A program made the position numbers and the translations under genes. Below the pieces are notes generated by a model, which was not told the DNA's origin, did no database searches, and was given only the letters and a program-made list of their open reading frames with translations. Positions 24,900-38,900 of a stretch of DNA of 64,000 nucleotides are shown one piece after another. The stretch spans positions 45,442,966-45,506,965 of the forward strand of contig OW804094.1 of assembly GCA_942159475.1 (NCBI GenBank), given 5' to 3'. The stretch is from Sthenelais limicola. Taxonomy: Eukaryota; Annelida; Polychaeta; Phyllodocida; Sigalionidae. Numbering within the stretch: the first letter of the stretch is position 1; every line of letters starts with the position of its first letter.

Positions 24900-27800
24900 A
24901 AATCTTCATGTTAGGTGAATTGTCTTATCAACAGCTCATATCTTGTGTATAGTTTTTCCTTTAATGGTTCAGGATGAGAAAAACTCAGTAATAGTGAGTA
25001 AGAGTACATGTATGCGATGTTAATTTCTATACACCTTATATTGGGGAGGGGGCTTGTAGCAAGTAACAGCAGCAGCGATTGTATTAGACAAATATTCTCC
25101 TCATTGGAACCCAATTGCAGTATTCTTAAAAATTACTTTGATATACATATCGTATAAATATCATGGATAAAGCTCATGTTCAGGGTGGCGCTTGGTGTAT
25201 TCAATAATTTTATTGACTAAACCATAAATTATACATTCGTTTAGTTCCATCACAAAGTTTCTTCCTTCATAAATACTTTCTGGAATTACCACAACACACC
25301 TGCCCTCACCTGACCTCCTTTCATGATCTGAAATATTTGGAGCCGCTCCCTCTGAAACTGGATTTCGCTTATAAATAGGTTCGCTTCCTCTGGTTTCTAT
25401 GGTTCCTCTGTTTCGTTTCTAGTTCAACCCTTACTCTTGTAAGCTGGCATTCCCCCAACAGTTTAGGGATTACATATATTACCACTTTTCATTAGATACC
25501 AGGTGTCCTAGGGACTCTTCGAATATCCTTTGGAAATCTGTCTAAATAGGTTAAACAGGTATGTGGGGGAGGCTGACATCTCTGAAACCAATTGCTCCAA
25601 CTATTAATTATACATTAGGTTTATACCTCTAACCTGCTCCCTCCCTAAGCACACTGGTCTCACCACATGCACATCTGCTCCTTCCTTGACCCCCTTTTAC
25701 CAGCAGCTCAGACCAGCTCCTTGTGGTTCAGCCATTCACTTAGAGCGATTGTAAAAGGCTTGCATGATGTCTGTGGCCTTGTGTGTCAGAGCGCAATTAT
25801 GCCAAAAGTATAAACAGATGCCTGTCAACATAAATATCAATCATCGTCTGAGGAATAAGTAGTAGCGGTGTCTGGAAAACCGAGGAAAACTGTATAGTGT
25901 TTTATTGCTGTGTTTGTGTGTGTTTGTCCTTTTTGATCGGTACTTGGCAATAGGGGATTGGCATATACTACAGAGCGTGTCAGATTCAATGCAAAGGGGG
26001 ATAGTGGGCAACATGGGTTCTGCATCTTGTTTTGCCTTAAAACGTTCACCGCAGTTGCTTCCGCTCATCGACTGGTTAAAGCATGGAATGGAATAAAAAT
26101 AGAATAGAAATGTTTTATTTTTCAAAGATCAGACATGTATCGATTTATTGGGAGGAACACAAAACATCACTTGGCGTAATTGTATCAATTAGGGCTACAT
26201 ACCTAATTATTCAAATTTCCAATATCAATGAATCCAGTGAATCAAGAAATTCGGTATCAGGACCTATGACTCGTTGGTCGACTCAAAATACCAGTCCATT
26301 ATTACCATCATATTAGGCACTATATTGCTGCTATTGCGTTGTGGGAGATCTATAAGAAGTGAATCAATTGACACCGCAGGAGGGAGACAGATAGATCGGA
26401 ATCGCTATGGCGTTGGCCATACATCTCGGCCGGTACTGGTGAACTTGTGCTAGGGAAGCAGGTAGGATCCATATGGCAGCCTGCATCATACATTGATCTT
26501 ATGGTTGTATATGAGCACCTGGTGAACCGAGTGGGGTCATGGCCTTTTTGTCTCAGTGGTTGTAAATCCTCTCTCCTGGTTTTACGCTCTGCTTCCTTGG
26601 CATAATTTCCTCCAGCTCCTGCTTCTTTAGTCCATATCGTCCAAATTCCTAGCACCGCTCAAAACTCTGCCTTGCATCTCTTCTCATTCTGCTTTACTCG
26701 TTTGATTCATACTAATCTTTATTCCTTCTTGGATTAACCTCCTTATCCCCTCATTCCTTCTCACTTCTTTTTATTACCTTCCTTTTCTTCTTATTCCCTC
26801 CTCCCTTTCACTCCCTCTACTTATATTTCATCGTCTTTTCTTTTTCTGTATGTACAATACTACCAAAGCTGCTTCACATTTTCACACGCAAACCTAGCAT
26901 TATCGTTTATGCATATTCCTCTCCTACACTGATCCCCCTAGACTTCATGCATCTGATTAATCTCCTGATCATCTTCCTTCATGTTCCACTGTGCATCATA
27001 CATTGATCAGGAGTGCATATTGAGTACCTGCATGGTGGGCCTGCCCAACCCTTGACCTACTGTATGCAGCCGCATTATCCCTCCTCCCACAGACCTCCTT
27101 CTTTTCCCAACATAATAATATGAAAATTATAACATAGTAAGGCCACAACGGGGAGCTCGAATGCACAGATGGACCATTTAAAGCATTATAAAATTATTTA
27201 TTAAGAACTGTTTTGAGATGGAATCTGCTTTGTGAGAAAACATCGAGGCTGATGAGGGAGAAAAGAGAGAGACAGAAAAACATGAAGGGATACCTGGGGA
27301 GAGGGTTAATACAGATAATGTATAATTTTTAAATGCATCCCAGGGAAAAAGTTGGAACGGTGAATGAAAAATAATCACAGATCTGGTAAAAAATATAGGC
27401 ACGCAAGTATTCCATTGACCGTCTCCTCGAATCGCTACGAGGCCTGATCAAGGACCACCAAAAGTTGCTTAATTCATTAAGGTACCGGTAATTGTATTCA
27501 CCTACAATTAATCATCCATTTGAAGAAGCACCGAACCAAAACGATGATATATACAACTTCTGCAGGCACCGTCCTTAGGGCTTCATAATTCAATTAATAG
27601 CCCCCTTGTATAACCCTCGACTCCCCCAGTTGAGGCAATTGAACATGACAAGACCTACGTTTTATCAGATTATCGTAGGTAATAATGTGGCACTTTGAGC
27701 TGAACAACCTTGACTGTTATGTAATCCCCGACAACATCGTCAATGTATGATTTCTATCTACGAAACCATTTTGATGAGGTGGTCTCGCAAGAAATCTGAC

Positions 27801-30470
27801 GATATCACGACACTAGCTTGTACGTGTGGGTCACGATGCGGGGATATAACTGGCTTAGGATTCGGACTCAGGCCTTTTCAAACTGGTGAGTCACTGTATA
27901 TTTTGAGTTGAATCCCTGAGACCATGGATGTAAAATATGCTTCATAGTTGATTGAAATGGTAGGATATGTCTTTAAATTGGGACCTAAAACTGTAGGTTC
28001 AATTATCCCTTAATTGATATTAACGTTTTACATATTTCGTGATAGGAATCAGAACATGAAGTCCTCAATTGAAAGAGATTCAGTGAAACATTCTTAATTC
28101 CTATTAGCGCAATACGTAGGAACAATCCACGGTGGTAGCATGTAATTCCTTTTCATAAAACCGATATTGGTGCCCACAGTTTCATTCGATCGCCTTACGC
28201 CTGTGAGTGATTGACTTAAAAGAATAGTGAAGTAGCTCATTTTCTGTTGAAGTGCACTAAAAATTAAACTTCCGTAAATTTTAGATTTTCATAAAATCCT
28301 TGCACACAAAAAGCTCTGCATACACTTCCTCGAATGCACTCATCTAAACAAATTCGAAGTTCATTCCATGATTAAAACTACAGGAAAAACCTACATGTTT
28401 TAAGTCATTATTCCAAACTAGGGTTATAGTAGAGGTAGAGAAAGGGGAGAAGGAAGAGGTACCGTGAGCGGAATGATGATGAAAGATGTGACCTAGATTT
28501 GACCAAACATCTCCTACTCCTCCTTACCAAACTCACGCATGCGCAGCGCAATACTTCCGCCACTATTCGGGAGACAATGGCCCAGGAATGTAGGTCACTG
28601 AACCAGTTCTCTACACCCTTCCTAATAATATCACATCACTGCAGTAAGAGAATACAGCTTTTTGTTCTCTTTTCCTATTTTTTTCTATGATTAAAACTGA
28701 TTATTTTTACATTGCTGCCCGTTTGAGAGAGAGAGATGCTAAGCTAAAAAAGTGGACACTTTTTGCATTTGAGTCGCCGTTGGAAGCTGTTGTTGAGGTA
28801 TGATTGTATTGAGGAAGGCACGTGGCGCTGGGAAGGATATTGATTGACAGGTCTATTGACTGGCCGTACAATGGGTTTTAGTCCGGTGATTCCTACACTT
28901 CCAAAAGAGAGAGTATGTAAATATTGATTAGTTCTATGGATATGCCAAGTAAAAAGTTGTTTGAGGATTGGGAAATCTGTTTGCATAGGTTATATTACAG
29001 TTTTAGCATAGCCTTTTTCTTGGAGAAAAATGATTTTCCGCACAAATATTTAAGCATACTTTATATAAACTCGTATAGAACAATATATGAAATATCGATA
29101 TGTTCATGAGATGAACTAAAGGACTTTGTGGACAAGAAATTCTACTGAAATGTATATCGACTATTTGAAACCCGATCTATTCAATTATTTTTATGTTTTT
29201 AATATTCGTTTTCCATGTGATTATAAAACTAATCCATTAATCCATAGCTTAACATGGACGGACCTCATTTTCGTAAATAAAGGTTAAGATATTTGTCTCT
29301 CAGTCACATACACTTATCAGGAGCTTCTGCTAGGTCAAAATGGAAATATTATGGCAAGGATTTGTAACAAATATCTATAGCCAGACAGGAGGGTTGGCCA
29401 CATTGCTCTAGAGACTAATGGCTTAAATCCCACGGATAAGGGTGGTGAAGTAGCCCTTTTATGCTTGATTTTTATTTTCGTTTCATCTATAACATTTTAA
29501 AAGTTCATTTGGAAATAAGCTATGAAAAATTCAGGTCTGGTTCTAGCTAGAATTCTACAGTAATTGTGAAGTTATTCCAGGCCAGCGGTGCATTTGATCC
29601 AAATTTCAATATTGCAATGGTTAAGATGTAGGAACTGCGTATTCAATCCCAGCCTACAAGTAATTTAGTATCATAGTACATGTGTTTCCCAGACAGCATT
29701 TTACCGACAAGAGGATTCACAAAACTATAGGAAATTATGGAACCCTTGTCGAATATCACTAAGATCGAAAATCAAAGTCTGGGCCCTGAACCGGACCCTT
29801 AATCCTGGTCAGAGTCAAAGTATTGTCCAGCCTGAATTAATGGTTGAGCACGGAATTACCATCCAGATTTGAATAAAAATTAGTTAGCTATGTGTGTATG
29901 AGGAATGGGGTTTGGAGGTTGGGAGAGGGCGGAGGCTCCATAGCCACAAAACCCCGTACCTGGACAAACCATTCGCTTCAGAACTGGACCGAATATCATA
30001 CAAAGTGTCCCACTCTGATTATGAATATTTTCCTGATGTGTGGGTTGTTGGAGTGCACTGTGTGGCCCGGTTCACAGACCGGGAGGAGGGGTCTTTGTGT
30101 GGTAATGAGGAGCCATATTGATCCCCCCTTTTTACATTGACTATAACATCCCTCAACCAAACCTGTATCTAGACCAGCTGAAGGTAAATACAGGGGCTAT
30201 GGATGGTGGAGATGGGGCGTGGGTGTCTGGTCTACATTCTAGCTTTTAGTTTTAGGAACCCATTGTATCCAACACCATCAAGTTAAAATGTTATAACTTA
30301 CTTGTTAACCAACGTTTTTGGCCAAACACTCTGGTCTTTGGTTCGCTTTAGGTGCTCAATTAAGCCACCTAAAAGGTACCTTATGACCCTCTCAGTATCT
30401 TGGCAAATGTTGACTGGTGTGTTACTGAAAGTTTGTGAATCCATACCAACTTATACGCCAAATGAACCTC
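24900..30470. other. Long featureless stretch, probable intron
   Basis: AT-rich unique sequence with a CT-rich patch at 26560-26880. No exon pair, RNA gene or intact mobile element was recognised. It follows ratchet site 2 directly and would be intron under that model. Confidence 0.5.
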
Positions 30471-30474
30471 CATC

Positions 30475-30540
30475 CTCTGTGTTTATTCCTCTCTCCTCAG
30501 AGCACTGACCAGGGGGTAGTCCCTTTGTAGGTGAGCTAGA
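30475..30540 (+). other. Candidate 30-nt cryptic or poison exon
   Basis: The tract TTTATTCCTCTCTCCTCAG ends at 30500 and is one of the best acceptors in the window. Thirty bases later, TAG is joined to GTGAGC at 30531. Each frame of 30501-30530 contains a stop, so it cannot be an ordinary coding exon. The segment CCCTTTGTAG before the donor is itself acceptor-like, so the 30530/30531 junction also resembles a weak ratchet site. It could be a poison exon, a pseudo-exon or chance. It lies on the same strand as the two clear ratchet sites. Confidence 0.3.
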
Positions 30541-30845
30541 CATAGCATTGCCTTGCAGGCCAGTATAAACATTACACAAGTCCTTGTGGTGACAGAGGTA
30601 GTCGAGGCAAAATTTCTGCCATCAAAGGAATGAGATAGAAGGTTGCCATTTCTTTGTGGACATATTACTGGGCATAGTGTCTCGTTATTCATGGTGGCTA
30701 AAGATGACTCAGAACCATTACATCTATCAGATATAAGTTAATACCTCATTTCATAATCTTAAAGTTTTGCGCATATCCTTGAAATGTGCTAAAATATTAG
30801 GTTGACTCCACCGATACACGAAAGCAGTTAGCATTGCCACAAATA

Positions 30846-30883
30846 AATGGATGTTGCCATAAATGGATGTTGTATATCTGCTG
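30846..30883 (+). repeat. 16-bp tandem duplication
   Basis: AAATGGATGTTGCCAT is followed directly by AAATGGATGTTG. It is a local slippage repeat in otherwise unremarkable sequence. Confidence 0.7.
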
Positions 30884-32122
30884 CAACAAATTGAATAACA
30901 GTGAATATTTCCTAGAACCTGAATATAGGTGAAGTTAATCATGTTCGTAGAAATAATTATTCCTGAAGGATTGAAGCAAAGAATACTCAGCTTAGTGTTC
31001 CTCTTTCTGCCGAGTTATGAATAGAATGAGACAATAAAGACAATTGTCAATACTTGATCTAAATTAGGTGGGACTCCATCATGAACCTCTATGTCATTTT
31101 AACATCTACATTGAATGTTTCAGGCTTGTAGATAACCTATTGGTCGCGTGGAGTATCAGATTGCCAGCTAAAGCAGCAGACAAATCACTGCCTTTCCTTC
31201 CATTCATCTCATTCCCTCTAGCTAATGAGGAACTCAAGTTATTTTGAGAGTAAAATGCTCGGGTTGCTTATCTTAATCTGGAAGTCGCAAATGTCTCTCT
31301 TTCTTAATTAATCACTGGCAGCTAAGGAAGAGCATGCCGCCAGTCAGGCTGGTGTTAAGCCTTGGGGGAGAGAGTAGAAGCTGGAGAAGGGAGGACTTCC
31401 CTTGGAGTCTAAATGTTTATGGCAAAGGTCACACAGTGACATTTAATAGGACATCCCCCCTCCGTCTCCTCCCCCCTCCCTCTGCCTCCCTGCTACCAGT
31501 TAGCCGCATGACAGTTATTAGTCCTGCAAAACAGCAGAATTCAGGCAGCTGGTTATCCTCCTCACAAGGAAAAATGATGCACTAAGGTTGCTTTAATAAG
31601 TTATTTGCATACCTTTTCTTTGAATCGGTAAATTGCTATTGTATTTAGCTCTTGGCTTGGTTTCTGTGGCAGGCATTGTTTATTCACACGCTATGTCAGA
31701 CATAGAAGGAGACATTGATAAAGAGATATAACACGTTCTGGGACTGTCGGAGATAATGGTGATGATAAAATAAAGTGGGTTGAACCAAAGGAGCATGTGA
31801 AGCACTGTGGAGAATAAGGAGAAGGTGTTGACAGAATTTGGAAGATAAAAAAAAATAAAAAAAAGAGCGCAAGAGTGTGTAACGAAAGGCACCGGACGAA
31901 ATTATTCTCCTCTTCCTCATTCGTCTACATCATCTGCAGTTTTAAATCTCTGCAAATAAGATGATTTTGAGAGAGAGAATATAAACACAATCAGACAAGG
32001 GATAGAGGAAACAATGCGTGTATGAGCTAGAATGATGGGCCCAAAGAACATGCCATAAAATGATAACACAAAATAGATCCTTCAATATATCCTTATACTT
32101 ACATAATTTAATTCTGCTCTGT

Positions 32123-32132
32123 CCCCCCCCCC
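32123..32132 (+). repeat. C10 homopolymer
   Basis: Ten consecutive C followed by TCTCGC. Confidence 0.9.
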
Positions 32133-32385
32133 TCTCGCATATAATAACATGTATAAAAAACATATACTCTGAGTGAATGTGAAAGAGATGATGTGAGCAA
32201 GATGTCATAGCTCTTACGTCAACGAGCAAGCAAATGGTTCGTGTGAGAAGACTTCTTTAGTTTGTCCCACGGCTATTAGCGCACGGCGGCAGAACGATTA
32301 TGGTATGGGTGAGCTACTGCTTGTATCTGATAATGTCTGCTACTACCTTATTGGGGCATCCCTGAGGAGGAGACGGGGTATGTCC

Positions 32386-32386
<1 letters not shown>

Positions 32387-32420
<34 letters not shown>
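32387..32420 (+). repeat. (AG)n microsatellite
   Basis: Fourteen AG units from 32387, passing into GGGAGAG. Purine-rich sequence continues to about 32520. Confidence 0.95.
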
Positions 32421-32422
<2 letters not shown>

Positions 32423-35400
32423 GAGAGAAAGTGAGTCAGGGGGTCTGGTGGTGCGGTGAGAGGTGGGCGAGGAGGGGAGTGAATAGGGAGGACACTGTAA
32501 CAGAGAGCAAAAAGGAAAGAACAAGTCGGTAAACAAAATTAGTGTGAGATTTGTGATGAGTGAAGATTGAGCTGCGAGGGGCAATGGGTGAACGAGGTGA
32601 ATACAGGTTGAAAACTAATTGAAATGAGGGGCATGGGGAGGAGGTGCCAGAGCAACTAAAAATAAATAAAATTACAGAAAAGGAACATACAGTTAGAGAA
32701 GTGGGAATACAAAATCAATATAATGGTAGGATGGCGGTGGTAGACCAGAGTGAGAGATAGAAAGGTCAATACCATGAATACAGAAAAAAGGGATTAGGGT
32801 GAAAGATATAGTCAGGCTGAGATATAGAGAGAAAGGTTATAGAACAGAAAGAAATGGAGTGAGAAACATAACATGTTGGGGAAAGTGTGTAGGGAATATA
32901 ATGTATTATGTTGAAGGTTGCCATTCATTTACCTCTCACAAGCACCTACCGTAGTCTGCCGAGGAGGAGGAAGAGGAGGAGTAGTAGGAGGAGAGCAGAG
33001 TAAGGGGGGAAGAAGAAACAGCAACAGTTGAGTCTTGGTGAACAACTCCATCGGCCGAAAACCAGTTCTAATGGACTAATGCATTGCCTCACAATCTGCA
33101 GAAGAGGGAAGCATTTCTTTGATTAAGATGCACTGCGGGAAAAGGGGTTTACCTCCAAATCTCTCTTGCAGACCTTTTAAGAGGCAAATTCCAAATCAAT
33201 GGGGGATGTGTGTTTGCGCCGGGGATGAATTCTGAAATCAGAATCCCCCTCCATTTGCCTACCCTGAAGGGAACTAATTTAAAAATAAAGGATGAAGGGA
33301 CGAACTTGTAAACTAAGGAAGAATGGGGTGAGAGAGGAAAAAGCGAAAAGGAGTTGTTGGCGGAAGGGAGGAAGGTTTGCTAAAAGACTATGATGAGCTG
33401 AGTGCATTTTGCATATAGCGTGCTAATATTATAGTGACCTGTTGATGCGAGAAGATATTTATGCCTTTCTAGGTGCTTTGTAAAAGATGCTAGACATATT
33501 TGTGGCAGTGCTTTTCATGGAATTGTACTTTGCAATAATAGCATTTGTAGCCTAAAGGTTTGTCGTTTAGAAAATCATCTACGTTTGTTTCTTTATGGAA
33601 AATCAGTTTCAAATCCTGCACAATAATATTTTTCTTTGAGCCTCCCCATCCAATCTATGTGTCATATAGGGAAAACCATAGAGCGCATGCAGACACACGT
33701 ATCCTCACCACAAGGATAGATATCTAAAGCTATATACCGATAGTTTGAAACAATTCAGTTTTTGATAAAAGGTCTACAGAAATTAACCAATGCTCTTCAA
33801 TACTTCTAATCCTCAATCAGGTACCTTCATCTCGATTTTACATCAATGCTCCGTCAAAGATGTGTTACACGCATTCTTAATGATGGGCGTCAGTGGGCGT
33901 CAGTGCAACCCCCCTTTATACAAATAGGTCCTAAGTATATGCATTAAGACATTTATCGATCTATATCCGCCTCTCTATATTGGTGCTGTATGTATGTGAT
34001 GAAGATATTGTAAACCTTTTACAATCCCTCACCTAACATCCCTCAACAGTCCCGACCATCCAGCCTCATCCACGTTTAGACTTGGCGAGAAAAAAGAAGC
34101 AGAATTATGGCCAGCGTTTCAGCCGTAATGGGCTTACGTGAACGGAAGCTCGTGATGATAATGCACCCAAAGTGAATGGAATAATTCCGGCAAATAAAAA
34201 TGATGTTACTCGTTTGCTTTTAGTGCGGATATGGTAAATGTATTACAGCTATAAAACACAGACGCCAGTATAGCTTAAAAGTCACAAATAATCCTTGGAG
34301 CTTGCCTGCTTGCTTGCTGCTTGCTCTTCCTTTACGAATTGGCTGGCTGTGACTATAGGAGTCCAAACAAGTTACGTCCTATGTCCGATAACTAACAGGC
34401 TTGTCCTGTAATTGGTGTAAGATATTTATATTAATTATGTTAAACAAATCAAGGGATGTGTCACTGTTGTGGACATATTTACGGATTTATTTCAAGATAC
34501 GTTAATAAGAAATAACAATTGAATAGTGATTTTGTGACTGAGACTGAGTGTATGGGCTATGTTTGCATACCTCAAGATGAAGCTTTCACCTTTGTAGAAG
34601 GGAATGAATAGGAATATCAAAGAACCACACTATGTCTCTGTCTATTAATGCATAGCAGACCCTAAAACTGTTCCATATCTGTTTTTAGATGTCACCTCCT
34701 TCACATACGGCATATGCCATATTTGGCAAGCTTGTTATCAAAATTGGTTGGAAGTTATGCACATGGATACTGCATGGGTTTATGAATCTCGAGGTGTAGA
34801 GTGCATGTATGAATACTGCTGATACTGAACACTCTTATATAGTGCTCGTTTCAGAATCTGCCATCAGGCTTATAATTATGTGTATTCGTGTCATTATTCT
34901 TACTCGTCATTAAAGACTATATTATCATTTGCAGCTTTGGGTGAACTCTGTCCTATCTGTAATATGTTAACAGATGGTGCCCTGTGTGGAGTTTTCAAAG
35001 GAAATATTGAACATTGCTTACTAAATAAGAGGCTTGAGGCTCCACAAAATCAGATCAACTTGGTTAAATGTGTATGTACAATTAACCATAAATACTTTCA
35101 CAAAGCAAATGCCATATCCCTCCTACATTGTTTATTCAGGATAGGACATATATGACATTGAACGGACCAAATTATTCAGGTAGGATTTCAGATGAATCAG
35201 TTGAGGATATTGCTCCCACTAGACATCATTGAATGGCTCAGGTCATCGGTCTGAGTAGCTCATTTTGAAATGGGTTTTAGAGTGTCTAGACTCCTCAAAT
35301 AATAGAAAAGCATCCACTTGCAAGGGCGCCAATAAAACCTGCAATAGGATCAGAGGAAACACGTGAGGAAGAGCAATAGATGTCAGGGCAAGGTTGGAAT

Positions 35401-36611
35401 GATGTGAAAAATGGAGTGAAGATGGATAGATTAGGAGATAAAGAAATACATAATACAAAAAGTCGGGGAAAGAGAGAGAGCTGCATGATGGGGAAAGTGG
35501 GAGAAAAGTGAGGAGTAACGCCTTTGACCCAATCTAGTTCTAACCGATGTATAGCTGTAAAACAGCTACGGTTACTGTTCTCATGTCCCTTATAGGGGGG
35601 CGGGGATGTAAAACTAAACGTGTGAAATGTATCACCGCGGAGCCTTTTAGAAAACGCTATAGGAGAGACAAAGGGAGGGCGATGACAATATGAGAAAATA
35701 AGGAGAAATCAGAAAAGTGGGAGGTAGTGAAATGGGCGAAGACATGGGCGAAGAAACTGTAGGGAGAAAGGGGAGATGAGAGTGATTGCTTAAGAGTGGA
35801 AAGGAAGGGAATGAAGAAAGCAGGACGATATGATCCAGTGCTCACTTTCTATTGTCATCCCTCATCATATATATAAAAAGACTTAGCCAGTAGCTGGCCT
35901 TAACATACTTGGTGCTAAACAGCTTGGCGTCCTTGGTTGGGGAGAGAAAGTGCTGAGAAAAAGGTGGAACATAATGCATCCCCGGGGTGCCTTTTAGAAG
36001 GCAGCCCAGCTTGTACAAGCTATGGAAACTACCACTAATACTTACTCTCAACAAGGCCCCTGTTCCTGACACCTTACTTGGACAGGTGCCAACCAGAAAG
36101 AACCTCAGTTGCGCATGAGCCTAAAATATTTAAGGACAAAGTGCTAAGCCTTTCTCTTGCATGTGTATACATCGGCAGTTCATATGTGAGTGGAGTTTCT
36201 AAAGAAGGACATGCCTGGATTTCTTTAATAAATTTTCCTTTGATTTTCTACTTAAATTTAACATTATATAGGGCCCACTTTTGAAAGAAGAGATGTGGGT
36301 GAAGGATACCTTGTTCAATTTTTTTTTATAAGCCGATGGTACTGGAAGCATAATGATTCCATTATCCGTCACCCACATCTCTGCTACTGACATAATACAT
36401 ACACGGTATACTGCTTTATTATGTTTTTAATGATGTAAATAGAAAACATGTGTGAGTCTTAAAGTTGAATTTCAATCCTAACTTGGTAAAATGCATTGGT
36501 TCCCATGACGTTACTCACTAGTGAAATACACACTGTGCATAACTCTGACTCTAGATACGTTGTTCTCAGAGCAAAGCGTAATAAACAGCAATAAACATTA
36601 TATGGACCAGG

Positions 36612-36632
36612 GAATATGGTGACATTTAGATG
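36612..36632 (+). repeat. 21-bp exact repeat, copy A
   Basis: The 21 bases from GAATATGGTG to TTTAGATG recur exactly at 38283-38303 in the same orientation, 1.67 kb away. The surroundings do not align. The match is longer than expected by chance in 64 kb. Confidence 0.85.
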
Positions 36633-37585
36633 ACAATACGATTCGCCTTCACCAATTCCCTCAAATAATCCAAATTTAAGAAATAAAATGAGGTTCAAAA
36701 TACTATTTTTTGCTGTTCTTTAAACAAAAGGCGCAACAATGGAGGGAAAATCTGATTTCCAAGCCAAAAAGCAAGACTTATAGTGGCCTGATATCGCAAT
36801 AAAAAAATATATATATTCTCCGTGATTACTTTCCATTATCTCTTTACATTTCGGGACATTTGCCGTGGGCATGGTCTTATATTATATTCTCTCATACTTT
36901 GGAAAACTTCCTTATATCATGGTAAGTACTAGTTCAAAGTCCCAGCCACTCCGCATCTGTCAGGATTCGAGATGCTGCATCTACCGTTCCGATGGCTGGA
37001 ACACAACATTTAGACATTGTACATGACATCCTTTATTTCTGAAGACAGAGGATTACTGTGACGCCTACGTTTTCAGCAACAAGTCCTTGTACACACAGAG
37101 CAAATATTAGCCATCGCTGTGCAACAGTTCGTCCAAAGTCCGAATGTTAGCTCTTGTCAGTATGAGACTATAGGTATGCGTCGCCGGATTGAAAGGACGA
37201 AATGCATGGTTACGTCTCCTCGCAATTCCATTTATTATATTTGACATTACTTGTACAAACAAGGGGTATAATATAAGATGCGAGTTATTTTGGCTTTGAC
37301 TTTAGACACGTGTCACTACATGGGAATTTATCATAAAGCAAATTTGTCATATCAGTCACAGCGTAACAACTACGTAACAACTTACAGCGCTCTATATATG
37401 GTTGCCTTCAAGGCATGCGCGCAGATCATAGATTTGGACCTGCCTATTACCCTCATATAACCTCAGCTCTGCATTGGGTTATGGAAGAATATGGGGCGGT
37501 TTAATCACCCCTATCACCTCCACATATAAATACATCACCTCTACCCTCTCCAAATATAAATACATAATATATTAAATATCGCTAG

Positions 37586-37830
37586 GTGCTCGGCAGATGG
37601 TGGTCGGACAATACCATCCGGCACAGCACCGGCTCTCCCCTCTATCAGGAAACAAGCAGGGACCTTCATCAGGCCTGCCCCATTAGGGCCCTCAGCCATC
37701 AGAGGGTTCTAGAAGGGCCTTGGCCGGGCAGCCCTGGAGGAACAATGACAGGCCTTTCCGCACACAGGAAGTCCGTGATACGAGCTGCTGACAGCAACTG
37801 ACAAGGGCTGCTAGTGTTTAGTAGAGACTG
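37586..37830. promoter_or_regulatory. GC-rich island
   Basis: About 240 bp of high-complexity GC-rich sequence (GGGCCCTCAG, GGCCGGGCAGCCC, GACAGGCC) in an AT-rich setting. All frames crossing it are short and unrecognised. A conserved enhancer-like element is the best guess. Confidence 0.25.
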
Positions 37831-38282
37831 CAAGGCCTTTAGTGGCGGTGGGGTCTTTATACATGTGTGTGGGGGGAGGTAGGTGTGTGTGGCTATGTCG
37901 ATATGGGAGTGGGTATAGGTGATATTTGGGAAAGGCAGTAGCAATAGAGACTGTCCGGCCCTTCGTGTATATATATGTGGGTCTGCTTGGGTGATGTTTG
38001 AAGATGGTTCCTTTGGTAAAGACCTCTGCAGCTCAGAGTGCCCTTATCATTATATGACGGTCTACATGGAGGTGTTGGTTCTATATAAATGTATTAAAGA
38101 TATTATTTCGGATAGTATAGATAATGTGAAGAAGAGACAAATGACCCTTATGTACCGTAGACCTCGGTCATTACATACTAAGGACAAGGTAGTTCAGATT
38201 TCAACGATTGCAATGCATGCGTGCAATTAGAATTTAACAAGATAAACCTGATCTGTTCATTTCCAGCTTTAATGTGAAGGGT

Positions 38283-38303
38283 GAATATGGTGACATTTAG
38301 ATG
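38283..38303 (+). repeat. 21-bp exact repeat, copy B
   Basis: Exact second copy of the 21-mer at 36612-36632. It lies just after an acceptor-like TGTTCATTTCCAG (ending about 38266), but no matching donor consensus makes a clear exon. Confidence 0.85.
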
Positions 38304-38524
38304 TCAAATAAATTTCAAATTGATTATTACGTATTATGCTACATATCGGAGATTTAATATGGGCTTTCCGTATATAAGCCTACTCCCTCACTCACATATC
38401 AATATTTAAAATCAGAACACTCATATATGATTTGGCAGTGCTCTGCAGGCCGAAGAGCCAGATTCAGAAAGATATAAGAAAGGGAGAGGAGACATATAAT
38501 TGAGTCAGCTAATCAGTTTATGCT

Positions 38525-38900
38525 AAATGGGAGCATCCCCTCCTCTCTTCTCCCAGTCCTCCCTTCGCCTACATTAGAGCAAAGATAATAAGCATTTTTA
38601 ATGAGCTGATGATGTTTTTCTCATTCAGCATCTGCCTGAGCCCCCTGGGATTACCAAGGACTGTTTGTGGCAGCTAGTATTCTTGGTTATTATTTGTATG
38701 TTCATGAATACATCCATCCCCAATTGAATAGGGAGAACCATTGATGTGATAGTGTACCACAGTTATTATCAGGCTATTTTTGTTCAGTTGCTCTCATCCT
38801 TGATGTTTAACTCAGCTCCTTCAAGTTCATGCCTGGTGTTCAGCCTGCAAGTTTAATTAGAATGCTAATGTGCTAAATTTTATATTAGAATTCAGCGCGT
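38525..38900. promoter_or_regulatory. Candidate enhancer-like block with homeodomain sites
   Basis: High-complexity sequence with an acceptor-like TTTTTCTCATTCAG ending about 38628, then TTTAATTAGAATGCTAATG near 38851-38870. The latter contains TAATTA and ATGCTAAT (homeodomain and octamer-like) sites side by side. No donor follows the acceptor-like site, so an exon is not supported. Confidence 0.2.

Larger units (their letters stand above)
30541..37580. other. Long stretch with simple repeats only
   Basis: Holds the (AG)14 array, a C10 run, purine-rich patches (31700-31880, 32900-33020, 33300-33400) and AT-rich unique sequence. A frame at 34880-35155 begins after an acceptor-like ATCATTTGCAG. 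It includes a Cys-Pro-Ile-Cys stretch but has no domain I can defend. Confidence 0.5.

Noticed and set aside
34923..35155. Acceptor-like ATCATTTGCAG followed by a frame with Glu-Leu-Cys-Pro-Ile-Cys, faintly like the start of a nuclear-receptor zinc finger
   Set aside because: The second cysteine pair, the P-box and the spacing of the receptor domain are absent, and no donor follows in phase.
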